Origin: JBFMAI01 sp964462635 | GTDB taxonomy: Bacteria; Planctomycetota; Phycisphaerae; UBA1845; Fen-1342 | DNA length: 19,021 nucleotides | Assembly: GCA_964462635.1 (NCBI GenBank) | Contig: CAYWYJ010000072.1 | Location: 1 to 19,021 of the forward strand | Reading direction: 5' to 3' | Part shown: piece by piece, positions 1-7,677 of the stretch | Numbering within the stretch: position 1 is the stretch's first letter | Layout: each line of letters opens with the position of its first letter | Position numbers and translations under genes: made by a program | The notes under the pieces: model-generated | The model's database searches: none | Seen by the model: only the letters and a program-made list of their open reading frames with translations | What the model was told of the DNA's origin: nothing

Positions 1-305
1 GGATTGTGGATGCGGTGAGCACTTTCGGTGATGTTGAAGATACGTGGGATGTCCAATGCAGCCACTCCTCTTCTTGACGCCGGAAGCTGCGGAGCGGCTG
101 CCACAATCAGGGACAGCCACCATCATAGGCCCTTTCTGACGGCAAGAGCGAGCTCGATCCAGCGCTGGCCCACGTCCGCATGTGGAACAGCCTTCGCGGA
201 TTGTCGCGACGCTGCGTCAATTCAGTCAAGAGCCGTCGCTCAGCGGCTGGCCGCGCAGACGCCCCGCCGCCCTGGAGGCGAGAAGCTCACAGGGTACTTG
301 CCGCG
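1..305. other. No gene recognised at left edge
   Basis: I see no supportable coding region here. The plus strand is open from about position 28 to 651, but its translation is rich in Arg, Ser and Thr with no recognisable motif, and it lies antisense to a better minus-strand frame. The first 100 bases look less GC-rich than the rest of the window. No tRNA cloverleaf or clear promoter was seen. Confidence 0.4.
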
Positions 306-644
306 CTACGACGATTCCCTGTTTGCCGCCCGATCACGGATCCGTCTTCGTTGCGCGAGCCCGTCCGACACCACGGGTACCGCGTCAGCCCGGACAGCGA
401 ACCAGCGTCGCTTGTTGCCGAGGATCTCCTCCGACAGGCCGCAGTGCTCCAGTTCTGCGCGGTTCGCCGGGACGCCGTTGGGAATGACCTCCACCACCTC
501 ATCGCCGGCGATCCGTGTGGTGGTGAGTTGCCAACCGCTGTCCAACTCAATGACGGTACCACCGACCAGTGAGCGGAGGGCCTCCTCCGGCGAGGTCTCA
601 CCAACCTTTGACACGCCGCAGTGTCGCGCCGCGAAACAGGTCAC
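306..644 (-). CDS. Small hypothetical protein, 112 aa
   Basis: This minus-strand frame starts at a GTG and stops at TAG. I do not recognise the product. Codon third positions are mostly G or C, as in the real genes nearby, and the composition is that of a normal soluble protein. Residues 20-80 look like a compact fold, with alternating hydrophobic residues around VIELDSGWQL and a helix rich in Glu and Leu near ANRAELEHCGLSEEIL. The last 25 residues are Arg-rich and may be spurious. There is no membrane segment or signal peptide. No strong Shine-Dalgarno sequence precedes the GTG, so it could be the decayed end of a longer gene. It lies 178 bp downstream of the acyl-CoA synthetase stop, on the same strand. 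Confidence 0.4.
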   Translation of the reverse strand: MTCFAARHCGVSKVGETSPEEALRSLVGGTVIELDSGWQLTTTRIAGDEVVEVIPNGVPANRAELEHCGLSEEILGNKRRWFAVRADAVPVVSDGLAQRRRIRDRAANRESS

Positions 645-714
645 CGCGTGACCGCGGACGAGGCGCGCCGCGGCGCGGTTCGAGTCGGGGGCGACATGCT
701 CCGCAGGCCCCGCG

Positions 715-827
715 TTGGCGCTGGGGGCTCGTTCGCAGCGCTGGCGCTTGGAGCTCGTTCGCCAGCCCCACGGCCGGTACGGAGCCCGGCCGCTACGGAC
801 GGCGACGGACGCGTCCCGGTCGCTACG
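715..827. repeat. Short imperfect tandem repeats and hairpin downstream of the acyl-CoA synthetase
   Basis: Two small duplications lie just past the stop codon at 823-825. TGGCGCT...GGAGCTCGTTCGC-type sequence at about 716-737 recurs at about 742-763 (period 26 bp). CCCGGCCGCTACG at 785-797 recurs as CCCGGTCGCTACG at 815-827 (period 30 bp, running into the last codons of the gene). The second copy of the first pair forms a 7-bp stem, GCTGGCG (740-746) with CGCCAGC (760-766). It could act as a transcription terminator for the minus-strand gene, but it has no U tract. Confidence 0.4.
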
Positions 828-2721
828 ACTTGGCGTAGCCGATGCGGCGGAGGGATTCGCCGATCTCGGTGAGGGTCGCGGGGTCGTCGATGGTGGCCGG
901 GACTTTGTACTCGGTACCGTCGGCGATCCGCTTCATGGTGCCGCGGAGAATCTTGCCGCTGCGCGTCTTGGGTAGGCGCTTCACGACGACGGCCTGCTTG
1001 AAGGCGGCGACGGGGCCGATCTTGTCGCGGACCATCTGCACCAGTTCCTTGACGATATCGGCCTCCGGGCGGTTCACGCCGGCCTTCAGCACGACGAGCC
1101 CGACGGGCACTTCGCCCTTCAGCTCGTCGGCGGCGCCGATGACGGAGCACTCGGCGACATCCGGGTGCGCGGCGAGCACCTCCTCCATCCCGCCGGTGGA
1201 GAGCCGGTGGCCCGCGACGTTGATGATGTCGTCGATGCGGCTCATGATGTAGAGGTAGCCGTCCTCGTCGCGGTAGCCGGCGTCGCCGGTGAGGTAATAG
1301 CCGGGGTAACGCGACAGGTACGACTCGATGTAGCCCTGGTCGTTGTTGTACAGCGTCATCAGGCAGCCCGGCGGCAGCGGCAGCTTGACGCAGATGTTGC
1401 CGCTCTGGCCCGGCCGGACCTGGTCGCCGCCCTCGTCCAGGATGCGGACGTCGTAGCCCGGGGCGGCTTTCGTCGGCGAGCCCGGTTTGACCGGGAGGTG
1501 CTCGATGCCGAGGCAGTTGCCGGCGATGGCCCAGGCGGTCTCGGTTTGCCACCAGTGGTCGATGACGGGCACGCCCAGGCGGTCCTGCGCCCACTTGAGC
1601 GTGTCGGGGTCGCAGCGTTCGCCGGCCAGGAACAGGGCCTTCAGGCAGGAGATGTCGTACTTCTTGATGAACTCGCCCTGCGGGTCTTCGCGCTTGATCG
1701 CGCGGAAGGCGGTCGGGGCGGTGAACAGCACCTTGACCTTGTGCTGCGAGATGACCCGCCAGAACGCCCCCGCGTCCGGCGTGCCGACGGGCTTGCCCTC
1801 ATACAGAATCGTCGTGCAGCCAGCCAGCAGCGGGGCGTAGATGATGTACGAGTGCCCGACGACCCAGCCGATGTCGGACGCCGCCCAGTACACGTCGCCC
1901 GCCTGCACGTTGTAGATGTGTTTCATGGTCCAGTGCATGGCGACGGCGTGGCCGCCGTTGTCGCGCAGCACGCCCTTGGGGATGCCCGTGGTGCCGGAGG
2001 TGTACAGGATGTACAGCGGGTCGGTGGCCGCCAGCGGCACGCAATCGACGGGCCGGGCGGTTTCGACGACGGCGTGCCAGTCCAGGTCGCGGCCGGGCAC
2101 CATCCGGGCCGACGCTTGCGGCCGCTGGAAGATGACGCACCGCTCGGGCTTGTGCGCGGCCATGTGGATGGCCTCGTCCAGCAGCGGCTTGTACTCGATG
2201 ACCTTCTTGCCCTCGATGCCGCAGGAGGCCGAGATCATCAGCTTCGGCCTGGCGTCGTTGATCCGCGTGGCCAGCTCCTTCGAGGCGAAGCCGCCGAAGA
2301 CGACCGAGTGGATCGCGCCGATGCGGGCACAGGCGTAGGTGGCGACGAGGGCCTCGGGAACCATCGGCATGTAGATGATGACGCGGTCGCCCTTGGTCAC
2401 GCCCAGGTTCACGAGGGCGCCGGCGAAGCGGGCGACGCGGTCGCGCAGGTCGCGGTACGTGATGTGCTGCACAGTGCCCGTGACGGGGCTGTCGTAGATG
2501 ATGGCGGGCTGGTCCCCGCGGCCGGCCTCGACGTGGCGGTCGATGGCGTTGTAGCAGGTGTTGATCTCGCCGCCGACGAACCAGCGGTATAGCGGCTTGT
2601 CGTCGTCGTCGAGCACCTGGGTCCAGCGGCGGGTCCAGTGAAGGGCCTCGGCGGCGTCGCCCCAAAACCCCTCCGGATCCTCGATTGACCGTCGATAGGC
2701 CTTGTCGTACGCACCGCTCAT
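823..2721 (-). CDS. prpE: Short-chain acyl-CoA synthetase, PrpE/ACSS3 type (propionate--CoA ligase-like)
   Basis: This is an AMP-forming ligase of 632 aa that activates a short carboxylate, probably propionate or acetate, to its CoA thioester through an acyl-adenylate. It is cytoplasmic and belongs to the ANL superfamily. Visible motifs are the phosphate-binding loop YTSGTTGIPKG (residues 240-250), the acyl-pocket motif WWQTETAW (390-397), the domain hinge at SRIDD (494-498) with GHRLSTGGMEE following, and PKTRSGK (584-590), whose Lys is the catalytic residue of the family and the usual target of Pat/CobB-type acetylation. TETAW rather than the TETGG of classical acetyl-CoA synthetase, the GGHAVAMHW stretch and the length (PrpE is about 630 aa) point to the PrpE/ACSS3 branch. 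The frame is open to 2832, but the ATG at 2719-2721 has GAGGAG six bases upstream and an N-terminus of the expected kind. No prp methylcitrate gene is adjacent, so the substrate is unproven. Confidence 0.9.
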   Translation of the reverse strand: MSGAYDKAYRRSIEDPEGFWGDAAEALHWTRRWTQVLDDDDKPLYRWFVGGEINTCYNAIDRHVEAGRGDQPAIIYDSPVTGTVQHITYRDLRDRVARFAGALVNLGVTKGDRVIIYMPMVPEALVATYACARIGAIHSVVFGGFASKELATRINDARPKLMISASCGIEGKKVIEYKPLLDEAIHMAAHKPERCVIFQRPQASARMVPGRDLDWHAVVETARPVDCVPLAATDPLYILYTSGTTGIPKGVLRDNGGHAVAMHWTMKHIYNVQAGDVYWAASDIGWVVGHSYIIYAPLLAGCTTILYEGKPVGTPDAGAFWRVISQHKVKVLFTAPTAFRAIKREDPQGEFIKKYDISCLKALFLAGERCDPDTLKWAQDRLGVPVIDHWWQTETAWAIAGNCLGIEHLPVKPGSPTKAAPGYDVRILDEGGDQVRPGQSGNICVKLPLPPGCLMTLYNNDQGYIESYLSRYPGYYLTGDAGYRDEDGYLYIMSRIDDIINVAGHRLSTGGMEEVLAAHPDVAECSVIGAADELKGEVPVGLVVLKAGVNRPEADIVKELVQMVRDKIGPVAAFKQAVVVKRLPKTRSGKILRGTMKRIADGTEYKVPATIDDPATLTEIGESLRRIGYAKS

Positions 2722-2807
2722 CGCGCACTCCTCGAAGCGCCCCGGCGTAAGCCGATCGTGTTTGGCGAGGCCGGTCCCGGACCTCACGGTGGACATCGAA
2801 CATCGCC

Positions 2808-2949
2808 GCGCGGACGTGGCCATGCCACCCACCGCCCCCCATCATAAGGTCTGATCGCGGGCGGGCAAAGAACGTCTCGTGGGCACCAAGCATGGCCAGG
2901 CAGACGTGGCCATGACGCCCGCCGACATGATCGCGCGGACGTGGCCATG
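2808..2949. repeat. Three intergenic GACGTGGCCATG repeats, one within a hairpin
   Basis: GCGCGGACGTGGCCATG occurs identically at 2808-2824 and 2933-2949. A shorter copy, CAGACGTGGCCATG, lies at 2901-2914. Copies 1 and 3 also share flanking similarity (ACAT a few bases upstream, CACCC downstream). The middle copy is part of an inverted repeat: CATGGCCA (2891-2898) and TGGCCATG (2907-2914), a perfect 8-bp stem with an 8-nt loop. All three are in the gap between the two minus-strand genes, and the last begins 9 bp below the DUF418 stop codon. They may be REP-like elements, protein-binding sites or a terminator. I did not notice further copies in the window. Confidence 0.6.
2841..2869 (-). promoter_or_regulatory. 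Possible sigma-70-type promoter for the acyl-CoA synthetase
   Basis: Read on the minus strand, TTTGCC (2869-2864) and TATGAT (2846-2841) are separated by 17 bp. The -10 matches the consensus at five of six positions, the -35 at only three. It would give a 5' leader of about 110 nt that includes the first GACGTGGCCATG copy. The call rests on sequence match alone. Confidence 0.3.
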
Positions 2950-2957
2950 TCACCCTG

Positions 2958-4277
2958 TTACGCAATCAGCCCTTGGGTCGGCGGGGGCAGGCCGTGCGGC
3001 CGGGGCTCGCGGAACGGCGGCCTACGGAGGTACGTAGCCGAGCGCCAGAGCCATTCCAGGGGTCCAAAGCGGAAGTGACGCAGCCAAAGGATGCTCAGCG
3101 GCACCTGACACGCGAAGATCACGACGGCCAACGCCAAACCCCCGGTGGGCGTGATCCGGCCATACCAGCGCAGGCCGTAGCCGTAGCAGAGCGTCGTGCA
3201 GATCAGGGTCTGGAACAGGTAGTTTGTCAGGGCCATCCGGCCGACGGCCGCCAGCGGTGCGAGCCGGCGTGCCCAGCCTTCCCGGGACAACAACAGCATG
3301 ATGACGGCCGTGTAGCCGGCGGCCAGCAGCGGCGTGCCGACGACACGCAGGGCATAGGCGGCGAGCGTTGTCCAACTGGCGATGTATTCCGTGTCCTGCG
3401 CCAGGGTCGCCTCGACGGCGCCGCACAGAACCCCGATGGGCAGTCCGACCGCGGCGAGTCCGCGCCACAGGGCCGGGTGGGCGCCGGGGTCGTGCAAGAC
3501 CCGCCGTCGGCCGACGTGCAGCCCAAGCAGGAACAGTGCTAGGACGTGCGGCACGAAGTAGACGAGCGTGTCGAAGAGGTTCGTCGCCAGCTCGCTGAGG
3601 CGCTGGCGGAACATGTCCGCGACGCTGCCGTGTCGGTACACGGCGACCACGCCTTGGGCTTCCTGAAGCAGCTCGGCGTCGCGCTCCGCCAGCCATTCGG
3701 TGACCGTTGCGTTGTACTCCGGGTCGCGGCGACTCAACTCGGTCTGCACGGCTATCGGCGTGTAGTACGCCAGGGGCAGCAGGTGCAGCAGTAGCGCCAG
3801 CGGCAGAATCACGCGATCAGGCCAGTGCCGGACCAGCAACAGGACGAACCCGAGGACGGCGTAGATGGTGAGCACGTCGCCCGACCAGAACAGCAGCGCG
3901 TGGACCAGGCCGAAGCCCAGCAGGACGATCAGCCGGCGGACGTACAGCGGCACGAAACGTCCGCCGCGCGCTTCGATCCGCTCCATCTGGACGGCCATTC
4001 CCAGACCGAAGAGGAACGAGAAGAGCGAATAGAACTTGGTCTGGGCGAGGGCGTGGATCAGCCACTGGGCCGCGCGGTCCGACGGGGCCGTCCAGTAGGG
4101 CGAGCTCAGCTCGGCCACCTGCGGCGGCGTGCTGAAGCCGGCCATGTTCACCAGCAGGATGCCGCAGATGGCCAGCCCGCGCACGACGTCGAGGGCCACC
4201 CAGCGCTCGCCGGCCCCCAGCGGACCCACCACGGTCGTGGCGGGGTCGTGAGCGGGAGCGGGTTTTTCCACACTCAT
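2958..4277 (-). CDS. DUF418 family multi-pass membrane protein (YeiB-like)
   Basis: This is an integral membrane protein of 439 aa. The N-terminal signature LDVVRGLAICGILLVNM (residues 29-45) and the KFYSLFSFLFGLGMAVQ stretch (81-97) are typical of DUF418 proteins, as is GRMALTNYLFQTLIC (346-360) in the C-terminal DUF418 domain (about 255-420). About ten hydrophobic helices are visible, with a hydrophilic region at about 180-230. The family has no firmly established function; a transport role has been proposed for some members. The frame is open to 4427. I chose the ATG at 4275-4277 because the residues before it are Arg/Pro/Gly-rich and unlike the family. The ATG at 4311-4313 (12 residues longer) is an alternative, and neither has a strong Shine-Dalgarno sequence. 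It is divergent from the glycan block and lies upstream of the acyl-CoA synthetase on the same strand, separated by 236 bp. Confidence 0.85.
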   Translation of the reverse strand: MSVEKPAPAHDPATTVVGPLGAGERWVALDVVRGLAICGILLVNMAGFSTPPQVAELSSPYWTAPSDRAAQWLIHALAQTKFYSLFSFLFGLGMAVQMERIEARGGRFVPLYVRRLIVLLGFGLVHALLFWSGDVLTIYAVLGFVLLLVRHWPDRVILPLALLLHLLPLAYYTPIAVQTELSRRDPEYNATVTEWLAERDAELLQEAQGVVAVYRHGSVADMFRQRLSELATNLFDTLVYFVPHVLALFLLGLHVGRRRVLHDPGAHPALWRGLAAVGLPIGVLCGAVEATLAQDTEYIASWTTLAAYALRVVGTPLLAAGYTAVIMLLLSREGWARRLAPLAAVGRMALTNYLFQTLICTTLCYGYGLRWYGRITPTGGLALAVVIFACQVPLSILWLRHFRFGPLEWLWRSATYLRRPPFREPRPHGLPPPTQGLIA

Positions 4278-4446
4278 GCCGGGTTCCGGTCGCACGGAGA
4301 CGTTCGGCGGCATCGTATGTCCACTGCCACAGGCCGGCGACGGCGTTCCGCGGGCCCGCGATGGGCGCGCGCGGGGATGGCCGCTATAGTACGCTGCCGG
4401 TGCGGCCGGGCCGCGCGGGCGCACCAATTAGACGCGGGAAAAGGCC
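4278..4446. promoter_or_regulatory. Divergent intergenic region with a possible -10 element
   Basis: This 169-bp gap separates the divergent DUF418 and methyltransferase-GT2 genes, so it must hold promoters for both. The only A/T-rich core is GCTATAGTACG, at 4383-4393. TATAGT (4385-4390) would suit a plus-strand -10 with a leader of about 50 nt, and its complement TACTAT a weaker minus-strand one. No convincing -35 hexamer is seen for either direction. GGGAAAAGG at 4436-4444 supplies the ribosome binding site for the GTG start at 4447. Confidence 0.3.
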
Positions 4447-5982
4447 GTGAGTTCGCACGTCGTGATGCCACCGATGGTTGAACCCGCCCGCCCGCCGACG
4501 GGGCCGACCGTCCCCGCGGCGGGGCCCCGTCTGGCGCCGGCCACGTTTCGCCACGATCCCGCGGCGCGGGAGTATCGCCGCCGGCGGGTGCGCCGCTGGG
4601 ATGCCCTGGCGCGCCTGCTGGACGACTGGCAGACGTGGGGCGGCGCGTACCACGCGCGGCTGCGCCAGGTCTACCGGTTCCTCGTGCCGCCCGGGCAGCG
4701 GGTGCTGGAGATCGGTTGCGGGCGGGGCGATCTGCTGGCGGCGGTGCGGCCGGCGTTCGGCGTCGGGGTGGACTTCTCCACGGAGATGGTATCGCGGGCC
4801 GCGCGGCGGCACCCGCACCTGCGTTTTGTTCACGCGGACGCGCACGAGCTGAATCTGGACGAGACGTTCGATGTCGTGATCCTGTCGGACCTGCTCAACG
4901 ACGTGTGGGACGTCCAGACCGTCTTGACGCAGGTGGCGGGGGTCTGCACGCCGCGCACCCGGCTCATCATCAATTCGTACAGCCGGCTGTGGGAGGCGCC
5001 GCTGTCGTGGACCGAGCGGCTGGGCCTGGCCAAGCCGACGTTGCGGCAGAACTGGCTGACGTTGCACGACCTGAAGAACCTGCTGCACTTGGCGGACTTC
5101 GAGGTACTGCGGACGTGGCCCGAAGTCCTGCTGCCGCTCCGCGTTCCGCTGCTGGCCCCGCTGTGCAACCGCGGCCTCGTCCGCTTCTGGCCGTTTCGCT
5201 GGCTGGCGCTGACGAACTTCATCGTGGCCCGCCCGCGACCGCGGCCGACCGATCGCCCCGAGGCGCCGCTCGTCTCCGTCGTTGTGCCGGCACGCAACGA
5301 AGCGGGCAACATTCCCGCCATCATGGCCCGCACGCCGGAGCTGGGCGCCGGCACCGAGCTGATCTTCGTCGAGGGCGGATCGACGGACGACACGTACGCG
5401 GCCATTGAGCGCGCCGTGCGGGAAAACCCGCAGCGGCGCTGTCGGTTGCTGCGGCAGACCGGCCGCGGCAAAGGCGACGCGGTCCGCACGGGCTTCGCCG
5501 CCGCGAGCGGCGACGTGCTGATGATCCTGGACGCCGACCTGACCGTGGCCCCCGAGGACCTGCCGCTGTTTGTCGCGGCACTGGTCAGCGGGAAGGGCGA
5601 ATTCATCAACGGCGTGCGGCTGGTGTACCCGATGGAAGCCCGGGCGATGCGCTTCTTCAATCTCCTGGGCAACAAGTTCTTCAGTTGGGCGTTTACCACG
5701 GTGCTGGGGCAGCCCGTGCGCGACACGCTGTGCGGCACCAAGGTGCTGTGGAAACGCGACTACGAGACGATCGCCGCCAATCGCGGCTACTTCGGCGACT
5801 TCGATCCCTTCGGCGATTTCGACCTGCTCTTCGGCGCGGCCAAGCTGAACCTGAAGATCGTCGATCTGCCGGTGCGCTACCGCGAGCGGACGTACGGCGA
5901 GACGAACATCGATCGCTGGACGCACGGCGGCCTGCTGTTGCGCATGGTCCTGTTCGCCGCCCGGCGATTGAAGTTCGTGTAG
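4447..5982 (+). CDS. Bifunctional SAM methyltransferase / family 2 glycosyltransferase fusion
   Basis: This 511-aa protein has two catalytic domains. Residues 80-265 form a class I SAM methyltransferase, with motif I VLEIGCGRGDLL (86-97), GVDFS with Asp109, and ADAHEL near the adenine pocket. Residues 275-511 form a GT-A glycosyltransferase of family 2, with VSVVVPARNEAGNI (276-289), EGGSTDDT (309-316), the metal-binding DAD (362-364), DTLCGTKV (426-433) and a late RYRERTYGETNI (477-488). The GT part resembles polyprenyl/dolichyl-phosphate sugar synthases, so it probably loads a sugar onto a lipid phosphate at the cytoplasmic membrane face. This is inferred from motif pattern only. The GTG at 4447 follows GGGAAAAGG; ATGs at 4465 and 4474 lack one. 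It is the first gene of a tight co-directional block, followed after 13 bp by another methyltransferase. The methyl acceptor is unknown. Confidence 0.85.
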   Translation: MSSHVVMPPMVEPARPPTGPTVPAAGPRLAPATFRHDPAAREYRRRRVRRWDALARLLDDWQTWGGAYHARLRQVYRFLVPPGQRVLEIGCGRGDLLAAVRPAFGVGVDFSTEMVSRAARRHPHLRFVHADAHELNLDETFDVVILSDLLNDVWDVQTVLTQVAGVCTPRTRLIINSYSRLWEAPLSWTERLGLAKPTLRQNWLTLHDLKNLLHLADFEVLRTWPEVLLPLRVPLLAPLCNRGLVRFWPFRWLALTNFIVARPRPRPTDRPEAPLVSVVVPARNEAGNIPAIMARTPELGAGTELIFVEGGSTDDTYAAIERAVRENPQRRCRLLRQTGRGKGDAVRTGFAAASGDVLMILDADLTVAPEDLPLFVAALVSGKGEFINGVRLVYPMEARAMRFFNLLGNKFFSWAFTTVLGQPVRDTLCGTKVLWKRDYETIAANRGYFGDFDPFGDFDLLFGAAKLNLKIVDLPVRYRERTYGETNIDRWTHGGLLLRMVLFAARRLKFV

Positions 5983-5995
5983 GCGACGGCGGAAG

Positions 5996-6808
5996 ATGGG
6001 CGCAACGCTCGCGGCGGTAAAGTCCCTCCTGGCGCACCCGCGCACCCGCGGACTGGACCTCGATGATCCGCGCACGACGGAGCTGCGCCGCCGGATCATC
6101 CTCGAGAAACCGTTCCTGCGCCGCATCTACGAGGAGTGGTACGCCGACCTGATCGCGGCGCTGCCCGGCGGAGCGGGCGGAGTGCTGGAAATCGGTTCCG
6201 GCGGCGGGTTCCTGCGGGAACGCCTGCCGGAACTCATCACGTCCGACGTGTTCCCCTGCGCGGGGGTCGAGCGCGTCATTGACGCCCACGAGCTGCCGTT
6301 TGGCGCGGGCGAGCTGCGCGGCATCGTCATGACCAACGTGCTGCACCATCTGCCGCGCGTGCGATGGTTCCTCGCGGAGGCGGCCCGTTGCGTGCGGCCC
6401 GGCGGCGTGTTGGCCATGATCGAACCGTGGATGACGACGTGGTCGCGGTTCGTGTATCGCCGCCTGCACCACGAGCCGTTTGACACCGCCGCGACGACGT
6501 GGGAGTTCCCGGCGAGCGGGCCGCTGTCGGGGGCGAACGGGGCGCTACCGTGGCTCTTGTTCGCGCGGGACCGCGCCCGCTTCGAGGCGGAGTTCCCGTG
6601 TTGGCAGGTTCGCACGCTGCGGCCGATGATGCCGCTGCGGTACCTGGTGTCCGGCGGGGTGTCGCTGCGGTCGCTGATGCCGGGCTGGAGCTTCGGCCTG
6701 TGGCGCCTCGCGGAGCGGGCCTTGCACCCCTGGCGACACCGCTTGGCGATGTTCGCGCTGGTCGTGCTGGCCCGGACGGATTTGCCACCCGCGGACCACG
6801 CCCAGTAA
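5996..6808 (+). CDS. Class I SAM-dependent methyltransferase (Methyltransf_11-like)
   Basis: This is a 270-aa cytoplasmic methyltransferase. Motif I is VLEIGSGGGFL (residues 63-73). The family's second-strand acidic residue is not obvious, but VIDAHELPF (94-102) gives the motif with Asp96. TNVLHHLPRVRWFL (113-126) and CVRPGGVLAMIEP (132-144) match the post-motif region of Methyltransf_11 enzymes. The C-terminal third (about 175-270) is hydrophobic and Trp/Leu-rich, and may form a lid or touch the membrane. The ATG is directly preceded by GGCGGAAG and lies 13 bp after the fusion gene's stop, which suggests co-transcription. The position in a glycosyltransferase block suggests that a sugar or glycolipid is methylated, but the acceptor cannot be read from the sequence. 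Confidence 0.8.
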   Translation: MGATLAAVKSLLAHPRTRGLDLDDPRTTELRRRIILEKPFLRRIYEEWYADLIAALPGGAGGVLEIGSGGGFLRERLPELITSDVFPCAGVERVIDAHELPFGAGELRGIVMTNVLHHLPRVRWFLAEAARCVRPGGVLAMIEPWMTTWSRFVYRRLHHEPFDTAATTWEFPASGPLSGANGALPWLLFARDRARFEAEFPCWQVRTLRPMMPLRYLVSGGVSLRSLMPGWSFGLWRLAERALHPWRHRLAMFALVVLARTDLPPADHAQ

Positions 6809-6877
6809 ACTCGCTGTCCGCCAAGCCGGGGCCACCGGCACGGGCCGCGACGAGCAGAGCATGGAGGTAGAGCACGC

Positions 6878-7645
6878 ATGACGGCTTCAGCGGCGACGGG
6901 CGGCGGCGCCGCCCGGGCCCAGCACGAGATCGAGCACGGCCGGCGGCTGGCCGAACGCGAAACGGACGCCGTCTGGGGTTGGGGCACGCCGGCGGGGCAG
7001 TTGCGGGCGCGGCGGCGGGCGGCGGGCATTGCCCGGGCCGCCGAGCTGGGGCCGGGACGCAGGGTGCTGGAGATCGGCTGCGGCACGGGCAACTTCACGA
7101 CCCACTTTGCCGAGAGCGGGGCGGAGATTCTGGCCGTTGACATCTCGCCCGACTTGTTGGAACGCGCCCAGGCCCGCGGGTTGCCGGCCGGGCGGGTGCG
7201 CTTTGCCTGCCGCCGTTTCGAGGACTGCGAACTCGACGGCCCGTTTGACGCGGTCATCGGCTCGTCCATCCTGCACCACCTTGATCTGGACGTCGCCCTG
7301 CGGCGTATCCACGACTTGCTCCGGCCCGGTGGATTTCTGAGCTTCGCCGAGCCGAACCTGCTCAACCCGCAAGTGCTGGCGGAACGCAAGTTGCGCGGGC
7401 TGCTGCCGCGGGTGTTCTGGTACGTCTCGCCGGACGAGACGGCGTTTGTGCGCTGGTCGTTGGCCAAGCGGCTGCGGGCCGCGGGTTTCGTGGGCATCCG
7501 CATCGTGCCGTTTGATTGGCTCCACCCCAGCACGCCCGTGCGGCTCATTCCCCTGGTCGGTGCCGTGGGGCGGACGCTCGAAGCCCTGCCGCTGCTGCGC
7601 GAGTTCGCGGGCTCGCTGTTCATTCACGCCCGGCGGCCGGCCTGA
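6878..7645 (+). CDS. Class I SAM-dependent methyltransferase (UbiG/Methyltransf_25-like)
   Basis: This is a 255-aa soluble methyltransferase with a complete set of motifs. They are VLEIGCGTGNF (residues 63-73), LAVDIS with Asp88 binding the SAM ribose, SSILHHLDLD (129-138), and LLRPGGFLSFAEPN (147-160). The N-terminal stretch before residue 55 is Ala/Arg-rich and includes a WGWGTP patch. The start ATG is well supported by GGAGGT at 6863-6868, nine bases upstream. It is the third methyltransferase domain in 3.2 kb of the same block and is only loosely similar to the other two, so they probably act on different positions or acceptors rather than being recent duplicates. It lies 32 bp ahead of the GT-C gene. 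Confidence 0.85.
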   Translation: MTASAATGGGAARAQHEIEHGRRLAERETDAVWGWGTPAGQLRARRRAAGIARAAELGPGRRVLEIGCGTGNFTTHFAESGAEILAVDISPDLLERAQARGLPAGRVRFACRRFEDCELDGPFDAVIGSSILHHLDLDVALRRIHDLLRPGGFLSFAEPNLLNPQVLAERKLRGLLPRVFWYVSPDETAFVRWSLAKRLRAAGFVGIRIVPFDWLHPSTPVRLIPLVGAVGRTLEALPLLREFAGSLFIHARRPA

Positions 7646-7677
7646 TGGCACCCGCGGTGCGAGGGGAGAGTGTGCGG

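Noticed and set aside
28..651. Plus-strand frame at the left edge
   Set aside because: Low-complexity Ser/Arg/Thr-rich translation with no ribosome binding site, and antisense to a frame with better codon use.
4384..7623. Minus-strand open frames of about 500-580 codons opposite the methyltransferase genes
   Set aside because: Arg/Gln/His-rich translations without domains. The plus strand shows SAM-binding motifs, DAD and ribosome binding sites.
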